Assembly: GCA_009692785.1 (NCBI GenBank)
Contig: SHYN01000005.1
Span: 1 to 39,096, forward strand
Length of the DNA stretch: 39,096 nt
Source: Chloroflexota bacterium
GTDB lineage: Bacteria > Chloroflexota > Limnocylindria > P2-11E
Direction: 5' to 3'
Shown here in pieces: positions 21,500 through 34,603 of this stretch. Numbering within the stretch: position 1 is the first letter of the stretch; each line of letters starts with the position of its first letter. The position numbers and the translations under genes were made by a program. Below the pieces are notes generated by a model. The model was not told the DNA's origin. It did no database searches and saw only the letters and a list, made by a program, of their open reading frames with translations.

Positions 21500-23575
21500 A
21501 TGACAGGTCCGCCGGACCACGAGTCCAACTCACCGTCGCTCGAGGGACGCGAGACGCAGACCGGGCGTCTCCCGGGTGACCGCTACGTCCGCATCGTCCA
21601 CCACGCGTCAGGCGAATTCCGAAGGCAGGGTGGTCGCTACGTCGCGACCGAGGAGATCGACCGGCCGCTCGATTGGGGCGGACGCGCCCGGAGCGCAATA
21701 CGGCGCGTCCTTATCGGGCGACGCCTTTCGACCGAGGCCGAGGCCGAGGAACGGGTCTCGAAGAAGACCGGACTCGCGATCCTTGCCTCGGACAACATCT
21801 CGTCGTCGGCGTACGCGACCGAGGAGGCGATGCGCGTGCTCGCGCTCGCCGGGGCCGGTGCCTTGGCGCTCACCATGCCGGTCGCGCTGGCGGTGGTCGC
21901 GGTTCTCGGCATTGTCATCCTTAGCGAGTCGCGCGTGATCCGTGCGTATCCGGGCGGCGGCGGTTCGTACATCGTTGCCAAGGAGAACCTGGGGGTCATT
22001 CCCGGACTCATCGCTGCTTCGGCGCTTCTCATCGATTACGTCCTGACGGTGGCCGTGTCCACCGCCGCGGGCGTTGCCGCCCTCTCGAGCTTCGCGCCAG
22101 CGCTCCACGAGGACCGCGTGGTCTGGGCGCTCCTGCTTATCGCGCTCCTCACCGTCGGCAATTTGCGCGGCATCCGTGAGGCCGGTCTGCTCTTCGCCCT
22201 GCCGACCTACGCCTACATGCTCGCGCTGTTCGCCCTGATCGCGGTGGGGCTGTGGCGCGTGCTGTCGGGTGACGTTCCGACGGCGGTCCTGCCCACGGCG
22301 AGTCTTGAAAGTCAGGGTGTGACGGTCCTGTCGACCCTGCTCGTGCTTCGCGCCTTTGCCTCGGGTGCGGTCGGGCTCACCGGCAGTGAGGCGGTGGCCA
22401 ACGGGGTCCCCAGCTTCAAGCCGCCCGAGTCGCGGAATGCGGCGATCACGCTCGTCGTCATGGGCTCCTGCTTCGCCGCGCTGTTCCTTGGTGTCACGTT
22501 CCTCGCAACGAGCATCGGGATCCAACCGGACCACAGCGAAGTCGAAACGGTGAACAGCATGCTCACGCGCTCCATCGTCGGCAGCGGCACGCCCTTCTAC
22601 TACTTCGTGCAGGTCACCACGGCGGTCATCCTGCTGCTCGCCGCCAACACCGGGTTCTCGGGCTTTCCGCGCCTCGCTTCCATCCTCGCGCACGACAGAT
22701 TCCTGCCGCGGCAGTTCTCTTTCCGGGGCGATCGGTTGGCCTTCTCGACCGGGATCGTCGCGCTCGCGGTGATGGCGGCGATCGTGCTCGTCGCATTCGG
22801 TGGGAGCGTCACGAACCTCATCCCGCTGTACACCATCGGCGTCTTCCTCGCGTTCACCCTCTCGCAGACCGGCCTCGTCCGCCGCTGGTGGAAGCTTCGG
22901 AATCCCGGTTGGCGCGCGAGCATGGCGATCAACACCCTTGGCGGGACGGTCACAGGAGTCGTGCTCGTCGTGGTCGCGGTCACGAAATTCGCGCTGGGCG
23001 CCTGGATGGTGCTGCTCCTGCTGCCTGCGCTCGTCCTGGTGCTCTCGGCGATCAACCGGCACTACAACGCGATCGCCGACGCCCTCACCCTTCCCGATCT
23101 CTCGGTGCCGATCCCGGTTCCCGGCGCCCCGGTCGTGATCGTCCCCATCGCGCGACTCGACCGCGCCGCGGTCAAGGCGATCGGCTATGCGCGATCGATC
23201 TCCCCGCGCGTTCGCGCCGTGCACATCTCGTACGATCCCGAGGGCGCGGCAGCCTTCCGCGCGCGATGGGAACGCTGGGTCACCCAGGTGCCGCTTGACG
23301 TGATCGAGTCGCCGTACCGGTCACTCGTGCCGCCGCTCCTGCGGTACATCGACAGGGTCGCGGAGCGTGAGGGCCAGCAGATCACCGTGGTCCTTTCCGA
23401 GTTCGTTCCGCGAAACTGGTGGGAGTTCGTCCTGCACAGCCAGACAGCACTCCGCGTGAAGGCGAGCCTGCTCTTCCGGGCAAATACGGTCGTGGTCGAT
23501 GTGCCGATCCACTTTGAGGACATCATTCGCGACCTGGCGGCGGACGAGGCGTCGAAGGTCGGTCCAGCGCACTAA
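21500..23575 (+). CDS. KimA-like APC-superfamily potassium permease with USP-like C-terminal domain
   Basis: A 691-residue transporter. Residues 1-85 are a soluble N-terminal domain; then KKTGLAILASDNISSSAYATEE opens the APC (LeuT-fold) core of about twelve helices, with YPGGGGSYIVAKENLG, LIDYVLTVAVS, GSEAVANGVPSFKPPESRN and FSGFPRLASILAHDRFLPRQF. From about 530 a cytoplasmic USP-like alpha/beta domain follows (VVIVPIARLD, VRAVHISYD, VVLSEFVPRNWWE). This is the layout of KimA (B. subtilis) and Rv2690c-type permeases. Two TrkA-type proteins follow, as with ceoB and ceoC in mycobacteria, supporting potassium uptake. ATG 21500 has GAGGGCGGG just upstream. The ion is inferred, not shown. Confidence 0.85.
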   Translation: MTGPPDHESNSPSLEGRETQTGRLPGDRYVRIVHHASGEFRRQGGRYVATEEIDRPLDWGGRARSAIRRVLIGRRLSTEAEAEERVSKKTGLAILASDNISSSAYATEEAMRVLALAGAGALALTMPVALAVVAVLGIVILSESRVIRAYPGGGGSYIVAKENLGVIPGLIAASALLIDYVLTVAVSTAAGVAALSSFAPALHEDRVVWALLLIALLTVGNLRGIREAGLLFALPTYAYMLALFALIAVGLWRVLSGDVPTAVLPTASLESQGVTVLSTLLVLRAFASGAVGLTGSEAVANGVPSFKPPESRNAAITLVVMGSCFAALFLGVTFLATSIGIQPDHSEVETVNSMLTRSIVGSGTPFYYFVQVTTAVILLLAANTGFSGFPRLASILAHDRFLPRQFSFRGDRLAFSTGIVALAVMAAIVLVAFGGSVTNLIPLYTIGVFLAFTLSQTGLVRRWWKLRNPGWRASMAINTLGGTVTGVVLVVVAVTKFALGAWMVLLLLPALVLVLSAINRHYNAIADALTLPDLSVPIPVPGAPVVIVPIARLDRAAVKAIGYARSISPRVRAVHISYDPEGAAAFRARWERWVTQVPLDVIESPYRSLVPPLLRYIDRVAEREGQQITVVLSEFVPRNWWEFVLHSQTALRVKASLLFRANTVVVDVPIHFEDIIRDLAADEASKVGPAH

Positions 23576-23588
23576 ACTGGCCCTGTTG

Positions 23589-24017
23589 ATGCAGATCAGG
23601 CGAATGCTCGTGGCGATCTCCGGGGCCGTGATCGATCCGGACGTCGTTTCTCTTGCGGCTACGATCGCCCGACCCACGAAGGCCGAGATCCGCATCGTGC
23701 ACGTGATCGAGGTCCCCTGGAACCTGGCGCTCGATGCTGTCCTTGAGACCGCACTTGAACGGGGTGAGGCGCTGCTGAGCGCGGCGGCAAAGGTCGCGCA
23801 GAGTACGGGGGTCAAGGTCGAGATCGAACTGCTGCAGGCGCGCGAGGCCGCGGCTGCCATCGTCGACACCGCGCGTGAGCGAAGGTCCGACCTCATCATC
23901 CTCGGGATGCCCTACCGGCGGCGGCTCGGCAAGGTGTACATCGGCCGGACCGTCCAGAGCGTGTACACACGCGCGCGCTGTGCCGTCCTCGCGTATCGTC
24001 AGGAAGAGCCATCGTGA
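23589..24017 (+). CDS. Universal stress protein (UspA) family
   Basis: A 142-residue single-domain UspA-fold protein: RRMLVAISGAVIDPDVVSLAATIA at the N-terminus, IRIVHVIEVP, then IVDTARERRSDLIILGMPYRRRLGKVYIGRTVQSVYTRARCAVLAYR. The C-terminal G-x2-G-x9-G ATP motif of UspA is only partly recognisable, so nucleotide binding is uncertain. It lies between a KimA-like permease, which itself ends in a USP-like domain, and two TrkA proteins, so it probably belongs to potassium-transport control. ATG 23589 is used; TTG 23586 is also in frame, 7 bases after TAAACT, a possible internal promoter. The stop overlaps the next gene as GTGA. Confidence 0.88.
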   Translation: MQIRRMLVAISGAVIDPDVVSLAATIARPTKAEIRIVHVIEVPWNLALDAVLETALERGEALLSAAAKVAQSTGVKVEIELLQAREAAAAIVDTARERRSDLIILGMPYRRRLGKVYIGRTVQSVYTRARCAVLAYRQEEPS

Positions 24018-24487
24018 ACGTCGTCATCATCGGTTGTGGGCGGGTCGGCGCGTTCCTCGCGGGTCTCCTCGTCGATGACGGGCATCCCGTCACGATCGTG
24101 GATCTCGAGCGGACGGCATTCGCGCGCCTCGACAGGCCCTTCAAGGGGACGACGCTCCTGGGGAACGGCACCGACCTCGACGTGCTCCGCCAGGCCGGGA
24201 TCGAGAAGGCAAACGCCTTCCTCGCGCTCACCCAGGGCGACAACCGCAACCTCATGGCGGCGCAGGTCGCGAAAGAGGTTTTTCGCGTACCGCAGGTCAT
24301 CGCGAAGGTGAACGATCCCATCCGCGCTCAGACGTATCGGAGCCATGGCATCTACACTTGGTCGCGGACGACGATCCTTGGGACGCTCCTCCATGCGGTC
24401 CTCACGGGTAACGAGGATCTCGGGCCGCGGCTCATCGCGGAAGCGATGCGCCACGAGAACGACCTCGCGGGCCGCATGGGCTCGTAG
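24014..24487 (+). CDS. TrkA-N (RCK) domain protein, first of pair (CeoB/CeoC-like)
   Basis: A 157-residue RCK protein with a Rossmann opening VVIIGCGRVGAFLAGLL (residues 3-19), the acidic ribose-binding end of strand 2 (TIVDLERTA), GNGTDLDVLRQAGIEKANAFLALTQGDNRNL and VIAKVNDPIRAQTY. It binds NAD(H) or adenine nucleotides on the cytoplasmic face and gates a potassium transporter. It has no obvious separate TrkA-C domain, ending soon after the Rossmann fold. GTG 24014 overlaps the uspA stop. Together with the next gene it resembles the ceoB-ceoC pair beside KimA-like permeases; which is which cannot be decided here. Confidence 0.88.
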   Translation: MNVVIIGCGRVGAFLAGLLVDDGHPVTIVDLERTAFARLDRPFKGTTLLGNGTDLDVLRQAGIEKANAFLALTQGDNRNLMAAQVAKEVFRVPQVIAKVNDPIRAQTYRSHGIYTWSRTTILGTLLHAVLTGNEDLGPRLIAEAMRHENDLAGRMGS

Positions 24488-24488
24488 G

Positions 24489-25145
24489 TTGTATTTCGTC
24501 ATTGCGGGCGGAGGCGAGGTCGGCTTTCACCTCGCCAAAGCGCTCCTTGAGTCCGGGCACGAGATCATGCTCATCGAGCGGGATCGCCGGCGCGCGCAGT
24601 ACATCCAGGAGCAGCTCGGCTCCGTGGTCATCAATGCCCCCGCCGACGAGGGGCGGTACCAGCTCGAGGCGGGCTGCGGGCGCGCCGAGGCCGTGATCGC
24701 GGTGACCGGCGACGACGAGGACAACCTCATCATTTGCCAGCTCGCGAAGTTCCAGTGCCATGCCAAGCGGGTCATCGCGAGGGTCAACAACCCCAAGAAT
24801 GAGATCGTCTTCAAGACCCTGGGGATCGATGAAACGGTCTCGTCGACCCGGCTCCTCATGAGTGTCATCGAGCAGGAGCTGCCGACCGGCGGCTTCCTCC
24901 CGCTCATGCCGCTCACCGGCGCGCACCTTGAGCTCATCGAGGCCGAGATCGCGGCGGGGACACCCTCGGCCGGGAAATCGATCGGCACCCTCGGCCTTCC
25001 TGCGGGGGCCCTCATCGGTGGGATCGTGCGGCACGGGGTCATCCTGCACGCCGACGCCGATGTCGCCCTGGAGGTGGGGGACCGGGTCATCGTCTTCTCC
25101 CCGACCGCGGCCGAGGCCGAGGTCCGAAAGGCGCTCTTCGGCTAG
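24489..25145 (+). CDS. TrkA family protein with TrkA-N and TrkA-C domains, second of pair
   Basis: A 218-residue protein. TrkA-N: YFVIAGGGEVGFHLAKALLESGHEIMLIERD (residues 2-32) with GxGxxG and terminal acidic residue, NAPADEGRYQLEAG, VIAVTGDDEDNLIICQLAK and VIARVNNPKNE. TrkA-C (about 140-218): LELIEAEIAAGTPSAGKSIGTLGLPAGALIGGI and GDRVIVFSP, a ligand-binding domain that in some systems senses c-di-AMP. TTG 24489 is taken as start, one base after the previous stop; no better codon precedes the first beta strand. It ends the potassium unit 85 bases before hspR. Confidence 0.9.
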   Translation: MYFVIAGGGEVGFHLAKALLESGHEIMLIERDRRRAQYIQEQLGSVVINAPADEGRYQLEAGCGRAEAVIAVTGDDEDNLIICQLAKFQCHAKRVIARVNNPKNEIVFKTLGIDETVSSTRLLMSVIEQELPTGGFLPLMPLTGAHLELIEAEIAAGTPSAGKSIGTLGLPAGALIGGIVRHGVILHADADVALEVGDRVIVFSPTAAEAEVRKALFG

Positions 25146-25195
25146 GCTGAGCTCGTCATCGTCTGGGCGCATCTATCGCCTGGGCGTCATCTGTC

Positions 25196-25224
25196 TTGAC
25201 AACGTCATTGATAGGTCTTATACC
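25196..25224 (+). promoter_or_regulatory. Strong sigma-70-type promoter giving a leaderless hspR message
   Basis: A perfect TTGACA (25196-25201), a 17-base spacer and TATACC (25219-25224) lie 6 bases before the hspR ATG at 25231, so initiation about 7 bases past the -10 falls on the start codon. The -35 overlaps CTTGAC, a half of the HspR-binding HAIR motif (CTTGAGT-N7-ACTCAAG), but no matching right half is seen. TGAC-AAC-GTCA (25197-25207) is a small inverted repeat. Confidence 0.75.
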
Positions 25225-25230
25225 AGTCTC

Positions 25231-25596
25231 ATGCCACGTGGCCACAGGCCGGTCTACGTCATTTCCATCGCCGCGAACCTGACGAGATGCCATCCACGGA
25301 CGCTGCGTATCTACGAGGAGGAGGGTCTCCTCGAGCCGGTCCGGACCGAGTCCAACATCCGGCTCTACTCCGATGAGGATGTGCGCCGGGTTCGCGTGAT
25401 CCGGTATCTCACACAGGTTCGCGGGGTGAATCTCGCGGGGGTGAAGATGGTGCTCCAGCTTCGCGACATGGCAGAGCTCATGCGAGACTTCGCCGATGCC
25501 CTCGACGCGATGGAGGATGCGGCGGAGCCCGAGGCGCTCGTGACGTCGTCGCGCCTCCACCCACGCGTCAGCGGTGGCTCCGGCGGCACACGATGA
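25231..25596 (+). CDS. hspR: HspR-like MerR-family heat-shock repressor
   Basis: A 121-residue MerR-type regulator. VYVISIAANLTRCHPRTLRIYEEEGLLEP is the winged helix-turn-helix with the HspR-style VYVIS start, followed by NIRLYSDEDVRRVRVIRYLTQVRGVNLAGVKMVLQL, matching HspR rather than metal-sensing MerR proteins (no cysteine effector loop). In actinobacteria HspR represses dnaK and clpB operons and uses DnaK as corepressor. Here it heads a unit with lon, a J-domain protein and clpB, so it likely controls them and itself. The C-terminus is a short helix and a Ser/Gly tail. It starts leaderless at ATG 25231, and its stop overlaps another ATG at 25593. Confidence 0.88.
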   Translation: MPRGHRPVYVISIAANLTRCHPRTLRIYEEEGLLEPVRTESNIRLYSDEDVRRVRVIRYLTQVRGVNLAGVKMVLQLRDMAELMRDFADALDAMEDAAEPEALVTSSRLHPRVSGGSGGTR

Positions 25597-25762
25597 CCGA
25601 GAACGGCGCGCCGATGGGAATGCCCGCTCGCGCGATGCGGTTGTCACAGCATGACCGGACGTGCCCGATGGAGCGAACGAGCCGCGACGCAGCCGGGGCG
25701 CGAAGACGATGTCCGAGAACACGCCTGAACCTGCGACCCGCGAACGACGAAAGGCAAGGAAC

Positions 25763-25766
<4 letters not shown>
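25593..25766 (+). CDS. Possible 57-codon coupling ORF between hspR and lon
   Basis: ATG 25593 overlaps the hspR stop (ATGA), and its TGA at 25764-25766 overlaps the lon ATG 25763 (ATGA), so it fills the gap between the genes exactly. The product would be basic with two cysteines and match nothing I know. The first 35 codons have mostly G or C in third position, as in real genes here; the rest use AGA, CGA, ACA and CAA, unlike neighbours. It may only pass ribosomes from hspR to lon, or be chance. Confidence 0.3.
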
Positions 25767-28156
<2,390 letters not shown>

Positions 28157-28168
28157 TCGGGGACCAGG

Positions 28169-29110
28169 GTGTCGGTCGAGTTCAAGGACTACTACAAGAC
28201 CCTCGGCGTGACGCGCACCGCGTCCGCCGAGGAGATCAAGAAGGCCTACCGAAAGCTTGCCCGCCAGCACCATCCCGACGTGGCGAAGGGGCCAAAGAGC
28301 GAGGCGCGCTTCAAGGAGATCAACGAGGCGAACGAGGTCCTCTCCGATGCCGAGAAGCGCGGCCGTTACGACACGCTCGGACCGAACTGGCAGCAGCAGT
28401 TCACCGGTGGCGGCCAGGGGCGACCCCACTGGGCGCAGGGGCAGCCCGGCGCCGATCCGTTCGGTGCGACCGCGGACTTCTCGGATTTCTTCCGGACGGT
28501 GTTCGGTGGCGCCGACGCGACCGGTCCGATGCGCGGCCGCACCCGCGCTCGGGCGGGCAGCGACCTCGAGCAGGAGGTCCCGGTCTCTCTCGTCGAGGCC
28601 TACCAGGGTGCGGAGCGCGCGTTCGAGATCCGTCCGGCCGGCGCCGAGGGTCGGTCACGAACGATCGAGGTGAAGATCCCCGCCGGTGTCCAGAGCGGCC
28701 AGCGCATCCGTCTCGCCGGCCAGGGTGGTCCGGGGAGCGGCGGCGGGCCCGCCGGGGACCTGTATCTGCGAATGAATATCACGGCCCATCCGTTCTTTGA
28801 GAGGGATGGGGATGATCTCCGGGCCGACCTGCCGGTGGCATTCCACGAGGCGCTCCTGGGAGCGGAGGCCACGGTGCCCACCCTCAAGGGGCCGGTGAGC
28901 CTCCGGATCCCACCGGAGACCCAGAACGGTCGCACGATCCGGCTCGCCGGACAGGGGATGCCTCGCGCAAAAACGCGCGGCGGCGGTCATGGCGATCTGT
29001 ATGTGACCGTCAAGGTCATCCTGCCGCAGAAGCTCAGTGACGAGGACCGCGAGCTCATTGCACAGCTGGCCCTGCGTCATGGCGAGGATGTTCGCGCGCA
29101 CCTGCTCTGA
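28169..29110 (+). CDS. dnaJ: DnaJ-family cochaperone without zinc finger (CbpA type)
   Basis: A 313-residue type II J-domain protein. The J-domain spans about 6-70, with HPD at 35-37 and the [15 protein letters not shown] helix; a Gly/Phe-rich linker ([13 protein letters not shown], then [18 protein letters not shown]) follows. There are no CxxCxGxG repeats. The two C-terminal beta domains contain [41 protein letters not shown] and GDLYVTVKV. It stimulates a DnaK ATPase and delivers substrates, here next to clpB, which works with DnaK on aggregates. No dnaK or grpE lies in the window. GTG 28169 follows the lon stop by 12 bases. Confidence 0.93.
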   Translation: MSVEFKDYYKTLGVTRTASAEEIKKAYRKLARQHHPDVAKGPKSEARFKEINEANEVLSDAEKRGRYDTLGPNWQQQFTGGGQGRPHWAQGQPGADPFGATADFSDFFRTVFGGADATGPMRGRTRARAGSDLEQEVPVSLVEAYQGAERAFEIRPAGAEGRSRTIEVKIPAGVQSGQRIRLAGQGGPGSGGGPAGDLYLRMNITAHPFFERDGDDLRADLPVAFHEALLGAEATVPTLKGPVSLRIPPETQNGRTIRLAGQGMPRAKTRGGGHGDLYVTVKVILPQKLSDEDRELIAQLALRHGEDVRAHLL

Positions 29111-29137
29111 GCCGCAGGACCGGAAGGGAGCACGTCG

Positions 29138-31776
<2,639 letters not shown>

Positions 31777-31780
<4 letters not shown>

Positions 31781-32871
31781 GCGGCCGCACGCGCAACCTG
31801 GCGCTGCTGCTCCTCGTCGTCGTCGCCGGGTGTGCCTTCGGCGCCTGTGGGGCCGCGGTGGCCGTCGCCCCCGCCGCCCCCTCGTTGATCTCGCGATCGC
31901 CCGGGACGGCCACCCCGCCCGCCACGACCGCCCCGACACCGACACCGACACCGACACCGACCGCTTCGCCCAGCCCCTCTCCGGCGCCGCGGAGCATCGC
32001 CGAGGTGCTCGACCGCCTCGATCCCGCGCGGCTCGACGAGCACCTCGCGGCGCTCGTGGGCGTCGTATCGCGCGACCCACGGCATCCCGGCCACGAGAAG
32101 GCGGTCGCCTATCTGGAGGCCCAGTTGCGCCAGGTCGAGGGCCTCAAGGTGGAGCGGCAACTTGCCTCGGCCGGCGGGATCCCCCTCACGAACCTCATCG
32201 CGACCCTCGATCCGCCCAACGGCGCTCCGGCGGACGGTTGGATCCTCCTCGCGACCCACTACGACACGATCGCGAACAACACGCCCGGCTGGAGGCCGGC
32301 GTTCGATCCCGCGCCCGGCGCCGACGACAACGGCACGGGCACCGCATCGCTCCTCGAGATCGCGCGAGTGCTTGCCGCCGAGCGCGCGACGCTGCGGCAA
32401 CGCGTGGTGCTGGCGTTCTTCGACGGCGAGGAGCTGGGCTTCAAGGGTGCCGGCGCGTACCTGGTCAGCCTCAGCAAGCCGTACCCGGTGGCGGCGGTCA
32501 TCAACCTCGACATGGTCGGGCAGAACCCGATCGCGGACCGGCTGGATCTCATCTGGTACCGGCAGGGATCGGCCCTGCTGCGCGACCGCATCGTCGCCGC
32601 GAACGACCGCTTTGCGATCGGGATCAAGCCGCTCAATCAGCAGTTCGCGTCAGACAGCGGCACGATCCTCGATGCCGCGCCGTTCGGGATGGCGGGTATC
32701 CCCGCGGTCGCGCTCGTGGAGCGTTACGGTCCCGACGACGCGACCTATCCCGGTAACGCGGTGTGGCACACGGTGAACGACGACATCGCGCACATCACGA
32801 ACAAGCGCCTCTGGCTGAAGGCCACGCGTCTCACCCTCGCGGTCGCTCTGGAGCTCGCCCGCTCCCGCTAG
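31777..32871 (+). CDS. M28-family zinc peptidase lipoprotein, apparent CTG start
   Basis: A 364-residue predicted lipoprotein. From CTG 31777 the frame reads a basic N-terminus, [11 protein letters not shown] (lipobox, Cys19) and an Ala/Pro/Thr tether with a TPTPTPTPT run. The M28 aminopeptidase domain shows the two-zinc ligands in order: ATHYDT (His about 161), GADDNGTG (Asp about 183), FFDGEELGF (catalytic and ligand Glu about 215), NLDMVG (Asp about 245) and VWHTVNDDI (His about 331). The next in-frame start, GTG 31858, falls after the lipobox and would leave no export signal. CTG overlaps the clpB stop as CTGA, like the ATGA/GTGA/TTGA overlaps elsewhere. It probably trims peptides outside the membrane. 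Confidence 0.8.
31933..31962 (+). repeat. In-frame hexanucleotide repeat (CCGACA) coding for Thr-Pro
   Basis: Four CCGACA units and one CCGACC run in tandem inside the peptidase gene, encoding the Thr-Pro tether between lipobox and catalytic domain. Unit length is a multiple of three, so slippage would change tether length without shifting the frame. Confidence 0.9.
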
Positions 32872-32887
32872 ACCGAGGGCGTCGCGG

Positions 32888-34108
32888 TCAAGAAGCCTCC
32901 ATGAGCTCCGTCTGGATGTGGCGGACCTCGCCGATCTCCTCGAGGTAGCGGCGGATCTGCAACGCCGCCGCCGCACCCTCGCCTACCGCTGAGGCGACCT
33001 GCTTGGTGCTTCCCGCACGCGCGTCGCCCGCCGCGAACACACCCTTCACGCTCGTGCGAAGGTCCGGCGCATCGATGAAGCCCTCGCTCGTCAGGTCGAC
33101 CACTCCATCGAGGAACTTCGTATTCGGCCGAAGTCCGATGAACACGAAGACCGCCGCGGGCCGAAGCGTTTCCTCCCTGCCCCCGCTCTCGATGACGAGG
33201 CCCTCGAGCCTGCTGGTGCCGATGAACTCCTTGACCCCGGTGTTGAAGCGGACCGCCATCTTGGGATGATTCATCACCTTGTCGTGGTAGATCTTGCTGG
33301 CGCTGAGCCTGTCGCCCCGCACGAGCAGGGTCACCTTGGATGCGAACTGTGTGAGGAACTGTCCTTCCTCTGCGGCCGAGTTGCCGCCGCCGATGACGAC
33401 GAGCTCCTTGCCTTTGTAGAAGGGTCCATCGCAGGTGGCGCAATAATGGATGCCCGCGCCGATGAGGTCGGCCTCGCCCTTCGCGCCGAGTCGCCGATAC
33501 GTCGTGCCTGGTGCGGCGAGCACGGCGTGCGCGCGGTACTCGGAACCATCCGTCGTGCGGACGAGGTGGTCGAGATGCCCCTGCTCCTCGGCCACGATCG
33601 TGCTGACCTCTGCTGCCGAGACCATCTCGACGCCGAAGCGCCGCGATTGCTCGGTGAGGCGTTTGCCGAAGTCGGATCCGCTCAGGCCGTCGGGGAAGCC
33701 GGGATAGTTGTCGAGACGCTCGGTCAGTGCCGCCTGCCCGCCGAGCGACGAGCGCTCCAGGACGAGCACGGAGAGCCCCTCGCGGGCGGCGTAGAAGGCG
33801 GCGGTGAGTCCCGCCGGACCGCCACCGATGACGACAACGTCGTAGAAGCGGTGTTTTGCCTCGGTCGGGAGGCCCAGCTTGCGGGCGAGGTCCGCGTTGG
33901 AGGGCTCGACGAGGACGGAGCCATCGGCAAACACGATCGTCGGAATGATCGTCTTGCCGTCGTTGTGGCTCTCGACCAGCGCGCGCCCCGCCGTATCGGC
34001 CTCGACGTCGACGAAGCGGTACTTCACCTGCTGCTCGCCGAGGAAGCGCTTCGCTCGCTTGCAGTCGCTGCACCAGCTGGTCCCGTAGACAATGAGCTCA
34101 GCGGCCAC
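32888..34108 (-). CDS. trxB: Glutaredoxin/mycoredoxin-thioredoxin reductase fusion
   Basis: A 406-residue fusion. Residues 1-80 form a glutaredoxin-like domain with LIVYGTSWCSDCKRAKRFL (CxxC at 13 and 16), TIIPTIVFADGS and PSNADLARKLG, closest in feel to actinobacterial mycoredoxins. From about 88 a low-molecular-weight thioredoxin reductase follows: FAD site VVIGGGPAGLTAAFYA, redox centre CATCDG (about 223-228), NADPH site VIGGGNSAAEE, and C-terminal FAD contact VFAAGDARAGSTKQVASAVGEG. Electrons could pass from NADPH through FAD and CATC to the attached CSDC. GTG 34108 follows dtd by 11 bases, with AAGGGGG just upstream. It ends 17 bases from the convergent peptidase gene. Confidence 0.93.
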   Translation of the reverse strand: MAAELIVYGTSWCSDCKRAKRFLGEQQVKYRFVDVEADTAGRALVESHNDGKTIIPTIVFADGSVLVEPSNADLARKLGLPTEAKHRFYDVVVIGGGPAGLTAAFYAAREGLSVLVLERSSLGGQAALTERLDNYPGFPDGLSGSDFGKRLTEQSRRFGVEMVSAAEVSTIVAEEQGHLDHLVRTTDGSEYRAHAVLAAPGTTYRRLGAKGEADLIGAGIHYCATCDGPFYKGKELVVIGGGNSAAEEGQFLTQFASKVTLLVRGDRLSASKIYHDKVMNHPKMAVRFNTGVKEFIGTSRLEGLVIESGGREETLRPAAVFVFIGLRPNTKFLDGVVDLTSEGFIDAPDLRTSVKGVFAAGDARAGSTKQVASAVGEGAAAALQIRRYLEEIGEVRHIQTELMEAS

Positions 34109-34119
34109 CGGTTACCCCC

Positions 34120-34593
34120 TTACTTCGCGCCGAGGTCGCCCTCGGCCCACCCGTCGCTCGTGAGAATGATCGTCACCGGGCCATCGCAGTCCAGCGCGAT
34201 GCGCATCTGCGCGCCGAATCGTCCCTCGCGGACGTCCACGCCCTCGCCTCGGAGCGACCCGCAGAACCCAGCGAACAGTCGTTCGCCGTGGGATGGAGCG
34301 GCGGCCGCGCCAAAGTCCGGACGTCGTCCGCGTCGGACGTCGGCGTAGAGCGTGAACTGCGGGATCGCGAGCACTCCCGCCGCGGGGAGATCGCGAAGGC
34401 CGAGGTTCATGCGCCCGGTGGGATCCTCGAAGACCCGCAGTGCCGCGATCTTCGCCGCGAGCCGCTCGCCGTCTTCGGCGCGATCCCCATGGCCGACGCC
34501 GACGAGGATCGCAAAGCCCGTTCCGATGGTGGCCACCTCCGCGGTGCCCACGGTGACCGTCGCGCTCATGACCCGTTGCACGACGGCGCGCAT
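34120..34593 (-). CDS. dtd: D-aminoacyl-tRNA deacylase
   Basis: A 157-residue Dtd that hydrolyses D-aminoacyl-tRNAs and Gly-tRNA(Ala) mischarges. It starts MRAVVQRVMSATVTVG, has ILVGVGHGD, LRVFEDPTGRMNLGL and RRGRRPDFG. The two active-site motifs differ in their first residue: the usual SQFTL reads PQFTL, and NxGPVT reads CDGPVT; the Gly-Pro pair and Thr are kept. The enzyme is probably functional, but this should be checked. It lies between a 68-residue conserved protein (10 bases upstream) and the thioredoxin reductase fusion, forming a compact three-gene minus-strand unit. Length agrees with the family (about 145-155). Confidence 0.93.
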   Translation of the reverse strand: MRAVVQRVMSATVTVGTAEVATIGTGFAILVGVGHGDRAEDGERLAAKIAALRVFEDPTGRMNLGLRDLPAAGVLAIPQFTLYADVRRGRRPDFGAAAAPSHGERLFAGFCGSLRGEGVDVREGRFGAQMRIALDCDGPVTIILTSDGWAEGDLGAK

Positions 34594-34603
34594 CAGCCCG
34601 CCG

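Noticed and set aside
21608-23224. 538-codon open frame on the minus strand opposite the intact permease
   Set aside because: The plus strand encodes a recognisable transporter throughout; the reverse product is rich in Arg, Asp and Glu, typical of an antisense shadow.
25196-25231. Complete HAIR operator for HspR upstream of hspR
   Set aside because: Only the left half (CTTGAC) is present; the sequence seven bases further does not resemble ACTCAAG.
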